DNA from: Thermoleophilaceae bacterium
GTDB lineage: Bacteria > Actinomycetota > Thermoleophilia > Solirubrobacterales > Thermoleophilaceae
Assembly (NCBI GenBank): GCA_013696905.1
Contig: JACCXP010000119.1
Coordinates: 1-6,027 of the forward strand
Reading direction: 5' to 3'
DNA: 6,027 bases
A program made the position numbers and the translations under genes. The number at the start of each line of letters is the position of its first letter. Within the stretch, counting starts at the first letter, position 1. The notes beneath the pieces were generated by a model. It saw nothing but the letters and a program-made list of their open reading frames with translations, did no database searches and was not told where the DNA came from. Positions 1 through 6,027 of the stretch are shown here, piece by piece.

Positions 1-266
1 GGCCTCGCGAGCGCCCGCGCTCGGGCGCGGGCTGCGCGCGGCTCGTCCGTGTGCTCGAGGAGCTGTCGCTCGTCGCGTACCATGACGATGGGTACAAAGG
101 CCCCTCATGCCAAGTCCTCGACGCCCCACGCACCTCGCTCGAGCGCTCGTCGCAGGCGCGCGAATGTGCGTCGCGCCTCGCAGAGGCCAGGCGCTATCTG
201 GGCGCGCAGCGGGCGCAGTCCCCGCCCGCCACGAGCATCGAGCGAGCGCAGCTGGTCGCGGCCTGA
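1..266 (+). CDS. C-terminal end of a larger protein, possibly single-strand exonuclease RecJ (5' end outside window)
   Basis: An open frame enters from the left edge (first complete codon at 3) and ends at TGA 264-266, giving 87 residues. Codons are strongly G/C-ending, as in the genes downstream, so it looks coding. Visible pieces are an Arg-Val-Leu-Glu-Glu-Leu-Ser-Leu-Val helix/strand stretch near residues 16-24, then Arg-Thr-Ser-Leu-Glu-Arg-Ser near 48-54 followed by a helical, charged segment. From memory, this resembles the last part of long RecJ proteins (5'-3' single-strand DNA exonuclease in recombination and mismatch repair), whose C-terminus carries a similar L.E.S pattern after the OB-fold. 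No catalytic DHH motif is in view, because that part would lie upstream. The recJ-rel neighbourhood of Bacillus gives independent but weak support. GTG 51 could start a 71-residue protein, but it has no ribosome binding site and the frame is open before it. Coding is fairly likely; the RecJ identity is tentative. Confidence 0.5.
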   Translation, partial: PRERPRSGAGCARLVRVLEELSLVAYHDDGYKGPSCQVLDAPRTSLERSSQARECASRLAEARRYLGAQRAQSPPATSIERAQLVAA

Positions 267-390
267 CAGGACCCGACCGATCGGCGAACGGCGCGCAAGC
301 GTCTTTGTACAACGGTCCGATGACAGGCGGGGCGCCGTGGCGAAGGATGATGCAAGTCCAAGCCAACTTCGAGAGAGGAGCTCCGACGAC
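267..390 (+). other. Non-coding leader between the upstream gene and asnB
   Basis: These 124 bases separate the upstream stop codon from the TTG start of asnB and form the longest gap in the window. They contain two perfect 8-base palindromes, CCGATCGG at 277-284 and TTGTACAA at 305-312, and end in a ribosome binding site. I see no GC-rich hairpin followed by a T run that would act as a terminator, no convincing -35/-10 pair (TACAAC at 308-313 is only a weak -10 resemblance), and no recognisable riboswitch. A promoter for asnB may lie here but cannot be placed. Read-through from the upstream gene is equally possible. Confidence 0.4.
376..380 (+). promoter_or_regulatory. Ribosome binding site deciding the TTG start of asnB
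   Basis: AGGAG, within the purine run GAGAGAGGAG at 371-380, lies 10 bases before TTG 391. It supports TTG as the true start, in agreement with the need for cysteine directly after the initiator. Confidence 0.7.
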
Positions 391-1896
391 TTGTGCGGCA
401 TAGCCGGTGCCTTCGGGCATCCTGACGAGGAAGTGGTGAGGGAGATGATGGCCGTGCTCGGCCATCGCGGTCCGGACGACGAGGGCACGCACCAGGCGCG
501 GTCGACCGACGGCGTCCTCGGGCACACGCGCCTCGCGATCATGGACCCGCAGGGCGGTCACCAGCCGATCGTCGACCGCAACGGCGCTCGCGCGATCATC
601 GCCAACGGCGAGATCTACAACTTCCCGAAGCTGCGTCCACAGCTCTCCGAGCGCCACAGCTTCGACACCGACAGCGACACCGAGGCGATCCTCCACCTCT
701 ACGGCGAGCACGGCACGGACGCCGTCGACCACCTCGACGGCATGTACGCCTTCGCGATCCTCGACGAGCAGGGCCTGATGCTGGCGCGCGACCCCGTCGG
801 TGTGAAGCCCCTCTACTACGGACGCTCGAACGGCACGCTGCTGTTCGCCTCCGAGCTCAAGGCCCTCGCCGGTCATTGCCCGGAGGTGAGCGAGTTCCCG
901 CCCGGCACGCTCTACCACTCCGGCAGCGGCTTTCATCGCTTCTACGACGTGCCCGACATCGCGCCCGAGCGCGACAAGAGCGTCGAGCAGTGGTGCCAGG
1001 AGATCCGCTCGACGATGGAGCGCTGCGTCGAGAAGCGGCTGATGAGCGACGTGCCCGTCGGCGCCTTTCTCTCGGGCGGGCTCGACTCGAGCGTGATCGC
1101 GGCGCTCGCCCGGCGCCACAAGCAAGAGCTCCACACCTTCGCCGTCGGGATCGAGGGAAGCGGCGACCTCGAGGCGGCGCGCCGCGTGGCCGACCACCTC
1201 GACACCATCCACCACGAGTACGTGCTGACAGCCGACGAGATCGCGGACGCGCTGCCGGCGATCGTCTTCCATCTCGAGTCGTTCGACCAGGATCTCGTGC
1301 GCAGCGCGATCCCGACCTACTTCACCTCGCGCATGGCCAAGGGCGAGGTGCAGGTGATCCTCACCGGCGAGGGAGCCGACGAGCTCTTCGCCGGCTATGA
1401 CTACCACAAGCAGGTCGAGCCCCGCGAACAGCTGCAACGCGAGCTGCGCCGCTCGGTGAAGGCGCTGCACAACATCAACCTGCAACGCGTCGACCGTATG
1501 ACCATGGCCCATGCCGTCGAGGGTCGCGTGCCCTTCCTCGACCGCGAGATGATCGCACTCGGCCAGCGCGTCCCGCCCGAGCTCAAGCTTCACGGCGATC
1601 CGCTCGAGGAGAAGTGGATCCTGCGCAAGGCGTTCGAGGACCTGCTGCCCGAGGAGATCGTCTGGCGCAAGAAGGAGCAGTTCGACCAGGGCAGCGGCAC
1701 CTCGGACGTGGTCGCGGAGATCGGCGCGCGCGGCATGAGCGCCGACCAGGCGAGCGCGCACCGCGCCGCCTACCCGGAGGCGCGGCTGCGCTCAGACGAG
1801 GAGGCCTACTACCACAGCCTTCTGCTCGAGGCCTTCGAGCACCCCGAGCCGGTGCTCGCCAACGTCGGCCGCTGGTCGGAGCACGGAGCGGCGTAG
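391..1896 (+). CDS. asnB: Asparagine synthase (glutamine-hydrolysing), AsnB type
   Basis: This cytoplasmic enzyme makes asparagine from aspartate, glutamine and ATP, releasing glutamate, AMP and PPi. The 501-residue protein has both required domains. The N-terminal class II glutamine amidotransferase domain (about 2-155) shows the nucleophile Cys2, RGPD 26-29, Arg47 in RLAI, NGEIYN 72-77 and Asp96 in DSDTE; these correspond to Cys1, Arg49, Asn74-Gly75 and Asp98 of E. coli AsnB. The synthetase domain (about 200-440) has the PP-loop SGGLDSS 228-234, GEGADELFAGY 327-336 region, EGRVPFLD 377-384 and WRKKEQF 425-431; the last is typical of true AsnB. It is shorter than E. coli AsnB (554), partly because a loop after the PP-loop is missing. 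Start: TTG 391 is chosen because the family needs Cys right after the initiator, and a good ribosome binding site precedes it. The frame is open 114 codons further upstream, but that extension is low-complexity, Arg/Ser-rich and would bury the cysteine. The stop overlaps the nadE start by one base. Family assignment is secure; the aspartate substrate is inferred from motif similarity. Confidence 0.94.
   Translation: MCGIAGAFGHPDEEVVREMMAVLGHRGPDDEGTHQARSTDGVLGHTRLAIMDPQGGHQPIVDRNGARAIIANGEIYNFPKLRPQLSERHSFDTDSDTEAILHLYGEHGTDAVDHLDGMYAFAILDEQGLMLARDPVGVKPLYYGRSNGTLLFASELKALAGHCPEVSEFPPGTLYHSGSGFHRFYDVPDIAPERDKSVEQWCQEIRSTMERCVEKRLMSDVPVGAFLSGGLDSSVIAALARRHKQELHTFAVGIEGSGDLEAARRVADHLDTIHHEYVLTADEIADALPAIVFHLESFDQDLVRSAIPTYFTSRMAKGEVQVILTGEGADELFAGYDYHKQVEPREQLQRELRRSVKALHNINLQRVDRMTMAHAVEGRVPFLDREMIALGQRVPPELKLHGDPLEEKWILRKAFEDLLPEEIVWRKKEQFDQGSGTSDVVAEIGARGMSADQASAHRAAYPEARLRSDEEAYYHSLLLEAFEHPEPVLANVGRWSEHGAA
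1885..1888 (+). promoter_or_regulatory. Ribosome binding site of nadE inside the end of asnB
   Basis: GGAG lies 7 bases before GTG 1896, within the last codons of asnB. Together with the one-base overlap (the G of TAG is the G of GTG) it indicates translational coupling and fixes the nadE start. Confidence 0.6.
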
Positions 1897-3734
1897 TGCA
1901 GCTGGCGCTCGCCCAGATCAACCCGCTGATCGGCGACCTCGACGGCAACGTGGCGATGATCCGCGACCGGATCGAGGACGCTCGTGCGGCGGGCGCGGAT
2001 CTCGTCCTGTTCCCCGAGCTCGCGGTGTCGGGGTACCCGCCCGAGGACCTGCTGCTGCGCTCGGACTTCCTCGAGCGCTGCCGCGAGGCGGTAGACGAGG
2101 TGGCCGCTGCCGCGCGCAACGTCGTAGTGGCCTTCGGGGCGCCACTGCACGGCCCGCGCGACCTGCACAACGCGCTCGTGATCGCCTCCGAGGGCGAGGT
2201 CAGGGCCGTCTACCACAAGAGCCACCTGCCGAACTACGGCGTCTTCGACGAGGCGCGCTACTTCGGCCCCGGCTCGGGCAAGGCGCTGGTGCGCCTCGGC
2301 GGCCATCTCGTCGGGCTGTCGCTGTGCGCGGACCTGTGGATTCCCGACGGCCCGCCGGCCGCCGCGGCACGCTCGGGCGCCGAGCTGATCCTCAACGCCT
2401 CGGCCTCGCCCTACCACTCCGGCAAGGGCCGCGAACGCGAGACGATGCTGTTCCAGCGCGCGCGCGACATGGTCTGCCCGATCGTCTACTGCAACCTGTG
2501 GGGCGGCCAGGACGAGCTCGTCTTCGACGGCGGCTCGGTTGTGGTCGACCACCGCGGCACCGTGGTGGCGCGCGCGGGCCAATTCTGCGACGACCTGCTG
2601 CTATGCACGCTCGACCTGCGTCCGGTGCGTTCGGCGCGCCTGCGCGATCCGCGCCTGCGAGCGGTGGCTCCGCCCGACCCCGCCGGACCCTCACTCGAGA
2701 GCTCGCCGGCGCTGTTGGCTGAGATCGAGCTGCCGCGCGGCGGTCCGGCGTTCAGGGGCGGCTCCTCGGCCGTCCCGTTCGGCCCGCTCGAGGAGCTCTG
2801 GGAAGCGCTGCGCACAGGGGTACGCGATCACGCGCGCAAGAACGGCCTCGACCACGCCGTCGTCGGGATCGGCGGGGGGGTCGACTCTGCGGTCGTGGCG
2901 GTGCTCGCCTGCGACGCGCTCGGCGCCGAGCGAGTGACGTGCGTGCTGATGCCATCGACCGAGTCGCGCGCGGACGTCGAGCAGCGCGCCCGTGCCCTCG
3001 CCGCATCGCTCGGTTGCGAGCTGCGTGAGTTCCACACCGATCGCATCCGCGCCGCGTATCGCGACGTCCTGGGCGGTGAGCTCGAGGGCGACGGCGCCGA
3101 CTCGCTGTCGACGGCCGACCGCGTCAAGGCGCGTATCCGCTCGAACATCCTGATGGCGCTGGCGCAGTCGAACGGCTGGCTGCTGCTCTCGACCGGCAAC
3201 AAGTCCGAGCACGCGTGCGGGTATTCGACGCTATACGGAGAGAGCTTCGGCGGATTCGCGGCGATCAAGGACGTGCCGCGCACGCTTGTCATGAGGCTTG
3301 CCGAATGGCGCCAGCAGCGCGGGCCGGAGCCCGGCCCGATCCCAGCCGAGATCATCGCCGACCCGCACTCGGGCATCGCCCTCGACCAGTGGTCGAGCGA
3401 CGGTCTGCCTCGCTTCGAGGTCGTCGACCCGATCCTCCAGCTCTACGTGGAGGACGACGAGGACCCTGAGGCGATCGCCTCCCGCGGGCACGATCCGGCC
3501 GTCGTCCGGCGCGTGGTGGCACTGGTCGAGGCCGCGGAGTACAAGCGCCGCCAGACCCCGCCGGGGATCAAGATCTCCCTGCGCGCCTTCGGTCGCGATC
3601 GGCGCATGCCGATGACGCACCGCTTCGTCGCGCCGATGCCGCGCGCCGTCGCCGCGCCGCCGCCGCCGCCGCCGATGTTGCACGCGGTCGACGCGCCAGA
3701 CGAGCTCGGCCCCGCCGCCGTCTCGCAGCCGTGA
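1896..3734 (+). CDS. nadE: Glutamine-dependent NAD+ synthetase
   Basis: It catalyses the last step of NAD+ synthesis: nicotinic acid adenine dinucleotide + glutamine + ATP gives NAD+, glutamate, AMP and PPi. The 612-residue protein has the two-domain layout. The nitrilase-like glutaminase (about 1-270) carries the Glu41 (FPEL) - Lys108 (YHKSHLPNYG) - Cys144 (LCADLW) triad and NLWGGQDELVFDGGS 200-214. The synthetase domain (about 300-577) carries a PP-loop at 324-331, TGNKSE 433-438, GYSTLYG 442-448 and YKRRQTPPG 549-557. Several usually conserved positions differ: PP-loop GIGGGVDS instead of the usual SGG form, LCAD instead of CED, YGESFGG instead of YGDMAGG, and ALDQWSSDGLP where most relatives have a PDQKD...LP segment. 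After the core end near Phe577 a 35-residue Ala/Pro-rich tail with six prolines follows. Start: GTG 1896, because VQLALAQINP is the usual family N-terminus; the frame before it lies in asnB. It is coupled to asnB by one-base overlap. The function is secure at family level; catalytic competence with the altered motifs is inferred. Confidence 0.94.
   Translation: MQLALAQINPLIGDLDGNVAMIRDRIEDARAAGADLVLFPELAVSGYPPEDLLLRSDFLERCREAVDEVAAAARNVVVAFGAPLHGPRDLHNALVIASEGEVRAVYHKSHLPNYGVFDEARYFGPGSGKALVRLGGHLVGLSLCADLWIPDGPPAAAARSGAELILNASASPYHSGKGRERETMLFQRARDMVCPIVYCNLWGGQDELVFDGGSVVVDHRGTVVARAGQFCDDLLLCTLDLRPVRSARLRDPRLRAVAPPDPAGPSLESSPALLAEIELPRGGPAFRGGSSAVPFGPLEELWEALRTGVRDHARKNGLDHAVVGIGGGVDSAVVAVLACDALGAERVTCVLMPSTESRADVEQRARALAASLGCELREFHTDRIRAAYRDVLGGELEGDGADSLSTADRVKARIRSNILMALAQSNGWLLLSTGNKSEHACGYSTLYGESFGGFAAIKDVPRTLVMRLAEWRQQRGPEPGPIPAEIIADPHSGIALDQWSSDGLPRFEVVDPILQLYVEDDEDPEAIASRGHDPAVVRRVVALVEAAEYKRRQTPPGIKISLRAFGRDRRMPMTHRFVAPMPRAVAAPPPPPPMLHAVDAPDELGPAAVSQP
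3657..3674 (+). repeat. (CCG)6 triplet tract in the 3' end of nadE
   Basis: Six perfect CCG units encode a run of six prolines (residues 588-593) in the tail of NadE, just after GCC GCG. Changes in copy number would stay in frame. It is a short low-complexity tract, not a mobile or structured repeat. Confidence 0.85.
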
Positions 3735-3768
3735 TGGCGGGGCCCCTCGGCCCGCGTCCCCCCGAGAC

Positions 3769-3774
3769 TAGAAT
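3769..3774 (+). promoter_or_regulatory. Possible -10 element of a leaderless promoter for rel
   Basis: TAGAAT matches the bacterial -10 consensus TATAAT at five of six positions and the actinobacterial TANNNT pattern. It sits in a small AT-richer patch (ACTAGAATCAAGAT) in otherwise extremely GC-rich DNA. Seven bases separate it from GTG 3782, the distance expected if transcription began on the G of that start codon, and no Shine-Dalgarno sequence precedes that GTG. No -35 element is visible. The reading as a leaderless promoter is inference. Confidence 0.4.
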
Positions 3775-3781
3775 CAAGATC

Positions 3782-6027
3782 GTGGAGGGCAAGGCCACGG
3801 TCCCCGACAGCGCCACGATGCTCGACGGAAACGGCTCGGGCCGCGAGTCCCTGGGCCAGGCAGCGCCGGCCGCCCCGCCCGCGCCCCCCGCGGTCGAGGG
3901 GCTGAACGAGTTCGAGCAGGAGTTGCTCGGGGACCTGTTCGCGGTCGTCGAGGATCACGCCGAGGAGGCCGCCCAGCGCATCGATCGCGAGCCCGTTCAG
4001 CGCGCCTTCTTGTTCGCCTGCCAGCGCCACGCCGACCAGCGGCGGCGCACCGGCGAGGACTTCATCGTGCACCCGGTCGGAGTGGCAAAGATCTGTGCCG
4101 GCATGCGCCTCGACACCGACACTCTCTGCGCGGCGCTCCTGCACGACACCGTCGAGGACACGAGCGCCTCGCTCGACGAGGTGCGCGCGGGCTTCGGCGA
4201 CGAGGTCGCAAAGCTCGTCGACGGCGTGACGAAGCTCGCCGGCATCACCTTCCAGTCGCGCGACTACGCGCAGGCCGAGAACTACCGCAAGATGATGGTC
4301 GCGATGGCCCAGGACCTGCGGGTGATCCTGATCAAGCTCGCCGATCGCCTCAACAACATGCGCACGATCGGCGCGATGCCCAAGCAGAAGCAGCAGGACA
4401 AGGCGCGTGAGACGCTTGAGATCTACGCGCCGCTCGCGCACCGCCTCGGGATCCACGCGATCAAGTGGGAGCTCGAGGACCTCGCTTTCGCGACGCTGCA
4501 CCCGCGCAAGTACAGGGAGATCCGCGGGCTCGTGAACCAGCAGCGCGAGGAGCGCGAGCAGTACGTGGCGCGGGCCGGCAAGTACCTCATGAAGGAGCTC
4601 CAGGGCGTCGGGATCGGCGCCGAGATCTCCGGGCGGGCCAAGCACTTCTACTCGATCTACGTGAAGATGACGCGCAAGGGGCGCGAGTTCAACGAGATCT
4701 ACGACCTCACCGCGATGCGCGTGCTGGTCGACTCGGTCAAGGACTGCTACGGCGCGATCGGGGTGATCCACTCGATCTGGAAGCCGCTCCCGGGGCGCTT
4801 CAAGGACTTCGTCGCGATGCCGAAGTTCAACATGTACCAGGCCCTTCATACGACGGTGATCGGACCCGAGGGGATGCCACTCGAGATCCAGATCCGCACC
4901 GGCGACATGCACGACACCGCCGAGTTCGGCGTCGCCTCGCACTGGATGTACAAGGACGGCGTCAGCGGCGAGAAGCGGGTGGAGGATCGCGTCGAGTGGC
5001 TCGAGCACCTGCTCGACTGGCAGCAGGACCTCAAGGACCCGAAGGACTTCGTCGCCGGCCTCAAGGTCGACCTGTTCGAGGACGAGGTCTTCATCTTCAC
5101 CCCCAAGGGCGAGGTCAAGTCGCTGGCGGCGGGCGCGACCCCGCTCGACTTCGCCTACGAGGTCCACACCGACGTCGGTCACCGCTGCGTGGGGGCCAAG
5201 GTCAACGGCAAGATCGTGCCGCTGCACTACGAGCTCAAGTCCGGCGACATCTGCGAGGTGCTGACGTCGAAGAAGGACCGCGGGCCCTCGCGCGACTGGC
5301 TCTCGCTCGCGAAGACCGCCCGCGCGCAGTCGAAGATCCGCGCGTGGTTCAAGCGCGAGCGCCGCGAGGACTCAGAGCGGATCGGGCGGGAGATGTTGCA
5401 GGAAGGGCTCAAGCGACTCGGCCTGCCTGGCCAGAAGGTGACCGGCTCGCCGCTGCTCGCCGACGTCATCCGCGAGATGGGGTTTCGGAAGGCCGACGAG
5501 TTCTACATCGCGCTCGGCCAGGGGAAGATCTCGGCCACGGTCGTCACCAACAAGGTGATGCAGAGGCTCAAGGCCGGCGAGGCGGCCGTTGAGCCCCCGG
5601 GCGTGGCCGAGGACCTCTCGAGACGCAGGGAGGTGGCGCGCCCGACCGCCCCCTCTTCGACGCATGGCATCAAGGTCAAGGGCATCGACGACGTGATGCT
5701 GCGCCTCGCGAAGTGCTGCCGGCCGGTGCCCGGTGACCCGATCCTCGGCTACATCTCGCTCGGCAAGGGCATCACGATCCACCGCGAAGACTGCCCCAAC
5801 GCGCGTGCGCTGATGCGCAGCCCAGAGCGCTTCACCGCCGTCGCGTGGGAGGGGGAGGGCACGGCGTCGTTCCGGGTCGAACTCCAGGTCGACGGTTGGG
5901 ACCGCACCCGCATGCTGGAGGACCTGTCGCGAACGTTCGCCGAGAACGGCATCAACATCCTCGAGGCCCGCTGCACCGTCGACCACCCGATGGTCAAGAA
6001 CCGGTTCGTGGTCGAGGTCGGCGACGC
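3782..6027 (+). CDS. rel: Bifunctional (p)ppGpp synthetase/hydrolase, RelA/SpoT family (3' end outside window)
   Basis: This is the long stringent-response enzyme, which makes (p)ppGpp from ATP and GTP/GDP on starved ribosomes and also hydrolyses it. 748 residues are visible and the frame runs off the right edge inside the last domain. Domain order: HD hydrolase (about 80-195) with His97 (FIVHP), HDTVED 121-126 and LADRLNN 186-192, all needed for hydrolysis, so this half looks active; synthetase (about 250-390) with a YSIYVKM segment, RFKD 339-342 (the RxKD signature of bifunctional enzymes, EFDD in monofunctional RelA), MYQALHT, and Glu368 of EIQIRT; TGS (about 436-495); zinc-finger region with Cys645-Cys646, His667 and Cys671; ACT (from about 697, cut off). 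Residues 1-45 are a Gly/Ala/Pro-rich leader. Start: GTG 3782 is preferred because of the possible leaderless promoter. The alternative is ATG 3734, which overlaps the nadE stop as TGATG and adds 16 residues, including the rare-looking ACT AGA codons; ATG 3818 is also possible. None has a clear ribosome binding site. Product certain, start uncertain. Confidence 0.95.
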   Translation, partial: MEGKATVPDSATMLDGNGSGRESLGQAAPAAPPAPPAVEGLNEFEQELLGDLFAVVEDHAEEAAQRIDREPVQRAFLFACQRHADQRRRTGEDFIVHPVGVAKICAGMRLDTDTLCAALLHDTVEDTSASLDEVRAGFGDEVAKLVDGVTKLAGITFQSRDYAQAENYRKMMVAMAQDLRVILIKLADRLNNMRTIGAMPKQKQQDKARETLEIYAPLAHRLGIHAIKWELEDLAFATLHPRKYREIRGLVNQQREEREQYVARAGKYLMKELQGVGIGAEISGRAKHFYSIYVKMTRKGREFNEIYDLTAMRVLVDSVKDCYGAIGVIHSIWKPLPGRFKDFVAMPKFNMYQALHTTVIGPEGMPLEIQIRTGDMHDTAEFGVASHWMYKDGVSGEKRVEDRVEWLEHLLDWQQDLKDPKDFVAGLKVDLFEDEVFIFTPKGEVKSLAAGATPLDFAYEVHTDVGHRCVGAKVNGKIVPLHYELKSGDICEVLTSKKDRGPSRDWLSLAKTARAQSKIRAWFKRERREDSERIGREMLQEGLKRLGLPGQKVTGSPLLADVIREMGFRKADEFYIALGQGKISATVVTNKVMQRLKAGEAAVEPPGVAEDLSRRREVARPTAPSSTHGIKVKGIDDVMLRLAKCCRPVPGDPILGYISLGKGITIHREDCPNARALMRSPERFTAVAWEGEGTASFRVELQVDGWDRTRMLEDLSRTFAENGINILEARCTVDHPMVKNRFVVEVGD

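Noticed and set aside
51..266. Stand-alone 71-residue small protein starting at GTG 51
   Set aside because: The frame is open to the window edge with the same codon bias and GTG 51 has no ribosome binding site, so the 3' end of a longer gene is more likely.
49..390. N-terminal extension of asparagine synthase back to position 49
   Set aside because: The extension is Arg/Ser/Pro-rich, overlaps the probable upstream gene in another frame and would block the N-terminal catalytic cysteine.
1614..1895. N-terminal extension of NadE into asnB
   Set aside because: It is an out-of-frame reading of the conserved C-terminus of AsnB; the NadE family N-terminus begins at GTG 1896.
1583..2582. Overlapping - strand frames (195 and 257 codons) opposite asnB/nadE
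   Set aside because: They are antisense to two well-supported enzymes, of low complexity, and do not resemble a known family.
3675..3781. Transcription terminator between nadE and rel
   Set aside because: I saw no stable stem followed by a T run, and the TGATG overlap argues for read-through.
3443..5227. 594-codon open frame on the - strand opposite rel and the nadE end
   Set aside because: It lies antisense to a clear Rel protein with all its domains. In DNA with such G/C-rich third positions, long antisense frames arise because stop codons are rare. The translation is a repetitive Leu/Val/Asp/His/Arg mixture with no recognisable domain.
4465..5592. 375-codon + strand frame inside rel
   Set aside because: It is an out-of-frame shadow of rel, extremely rich in Arg/Gly/Ala, with no motif.
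1..6027. Mobile elements, CRISPR arrays, tRNA/rRNA genes, toxin-antitoxin or defence genes
   Set aside because: No direct-repeat arrays, transposase motifs, terminal inverted repeats or tRNA-like folds were seen; nearly all of the window is covered by conserved housekeeping genes.

Overview
The window is a very GC-rich, densely packed stretch of bacterial core-metabolism DNA with all genes on the + strand. The strong G/C preference at third codon positions, the TTG and GTG start codons, the one-base gene overlaps and the style of the proteins suggest a high-GC actinobacterium, possibly of the Thermoleophilia/Solirubrobacterales type. That placement is inference; there is no rRNA or other marker in the window to settle it.

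Layout: (1) positions 1-266 hold the 3' end of a gene whose start lies outside the window, tentatively the C-terminus of the single-strand exonuclease RecJ. (2) 267-390 is a short non-coding leader ending in a good ribosome binding site. (3) 391-1896 is a glutamine-hydrolysing asparagine synthetase (asnB type) that starts at a TTG, so that the catalytic cysteine becomes residue 2. (4) 1896-3734 is a glutamine-dependent NAD+ synthetase (nadE) that overlaps asnB by one base. (5) 3782 to the window edge is a long RelA/SpoT-family (Rel) alarmone synthetase/hydrolase with HD, synthetase, TGS, zinc-finger and partial ACT regions. It lies directly behind nadE and may have its own leaderless promoter inside the nadE-rel junction.

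Functionally, asnB and nadE look like one translationally coupled unit. Both enzymes take ammonia from glutamine, activate the acceptor with ATP on a PP-loop and release AMP and PPi. Rel also releases AMP when it pyrophosphorylates GDP or GTP, and is the stringent-response regulator that reacts to amino-acid starvation. A recJ-rel neighbourhood is known from Firmicutes (recJ-apt-rel in Bacillus), so the window resembles that arrangement with asnB-nadE in place of apt.

I found no mobile element, CRISPR array, RNA gene or clearly novel system. The main points worth a second look are the substituted PP-loop and other motif residues in NadE, the non-canonical start of AsnB, and the possible leaderless promoter of rel.
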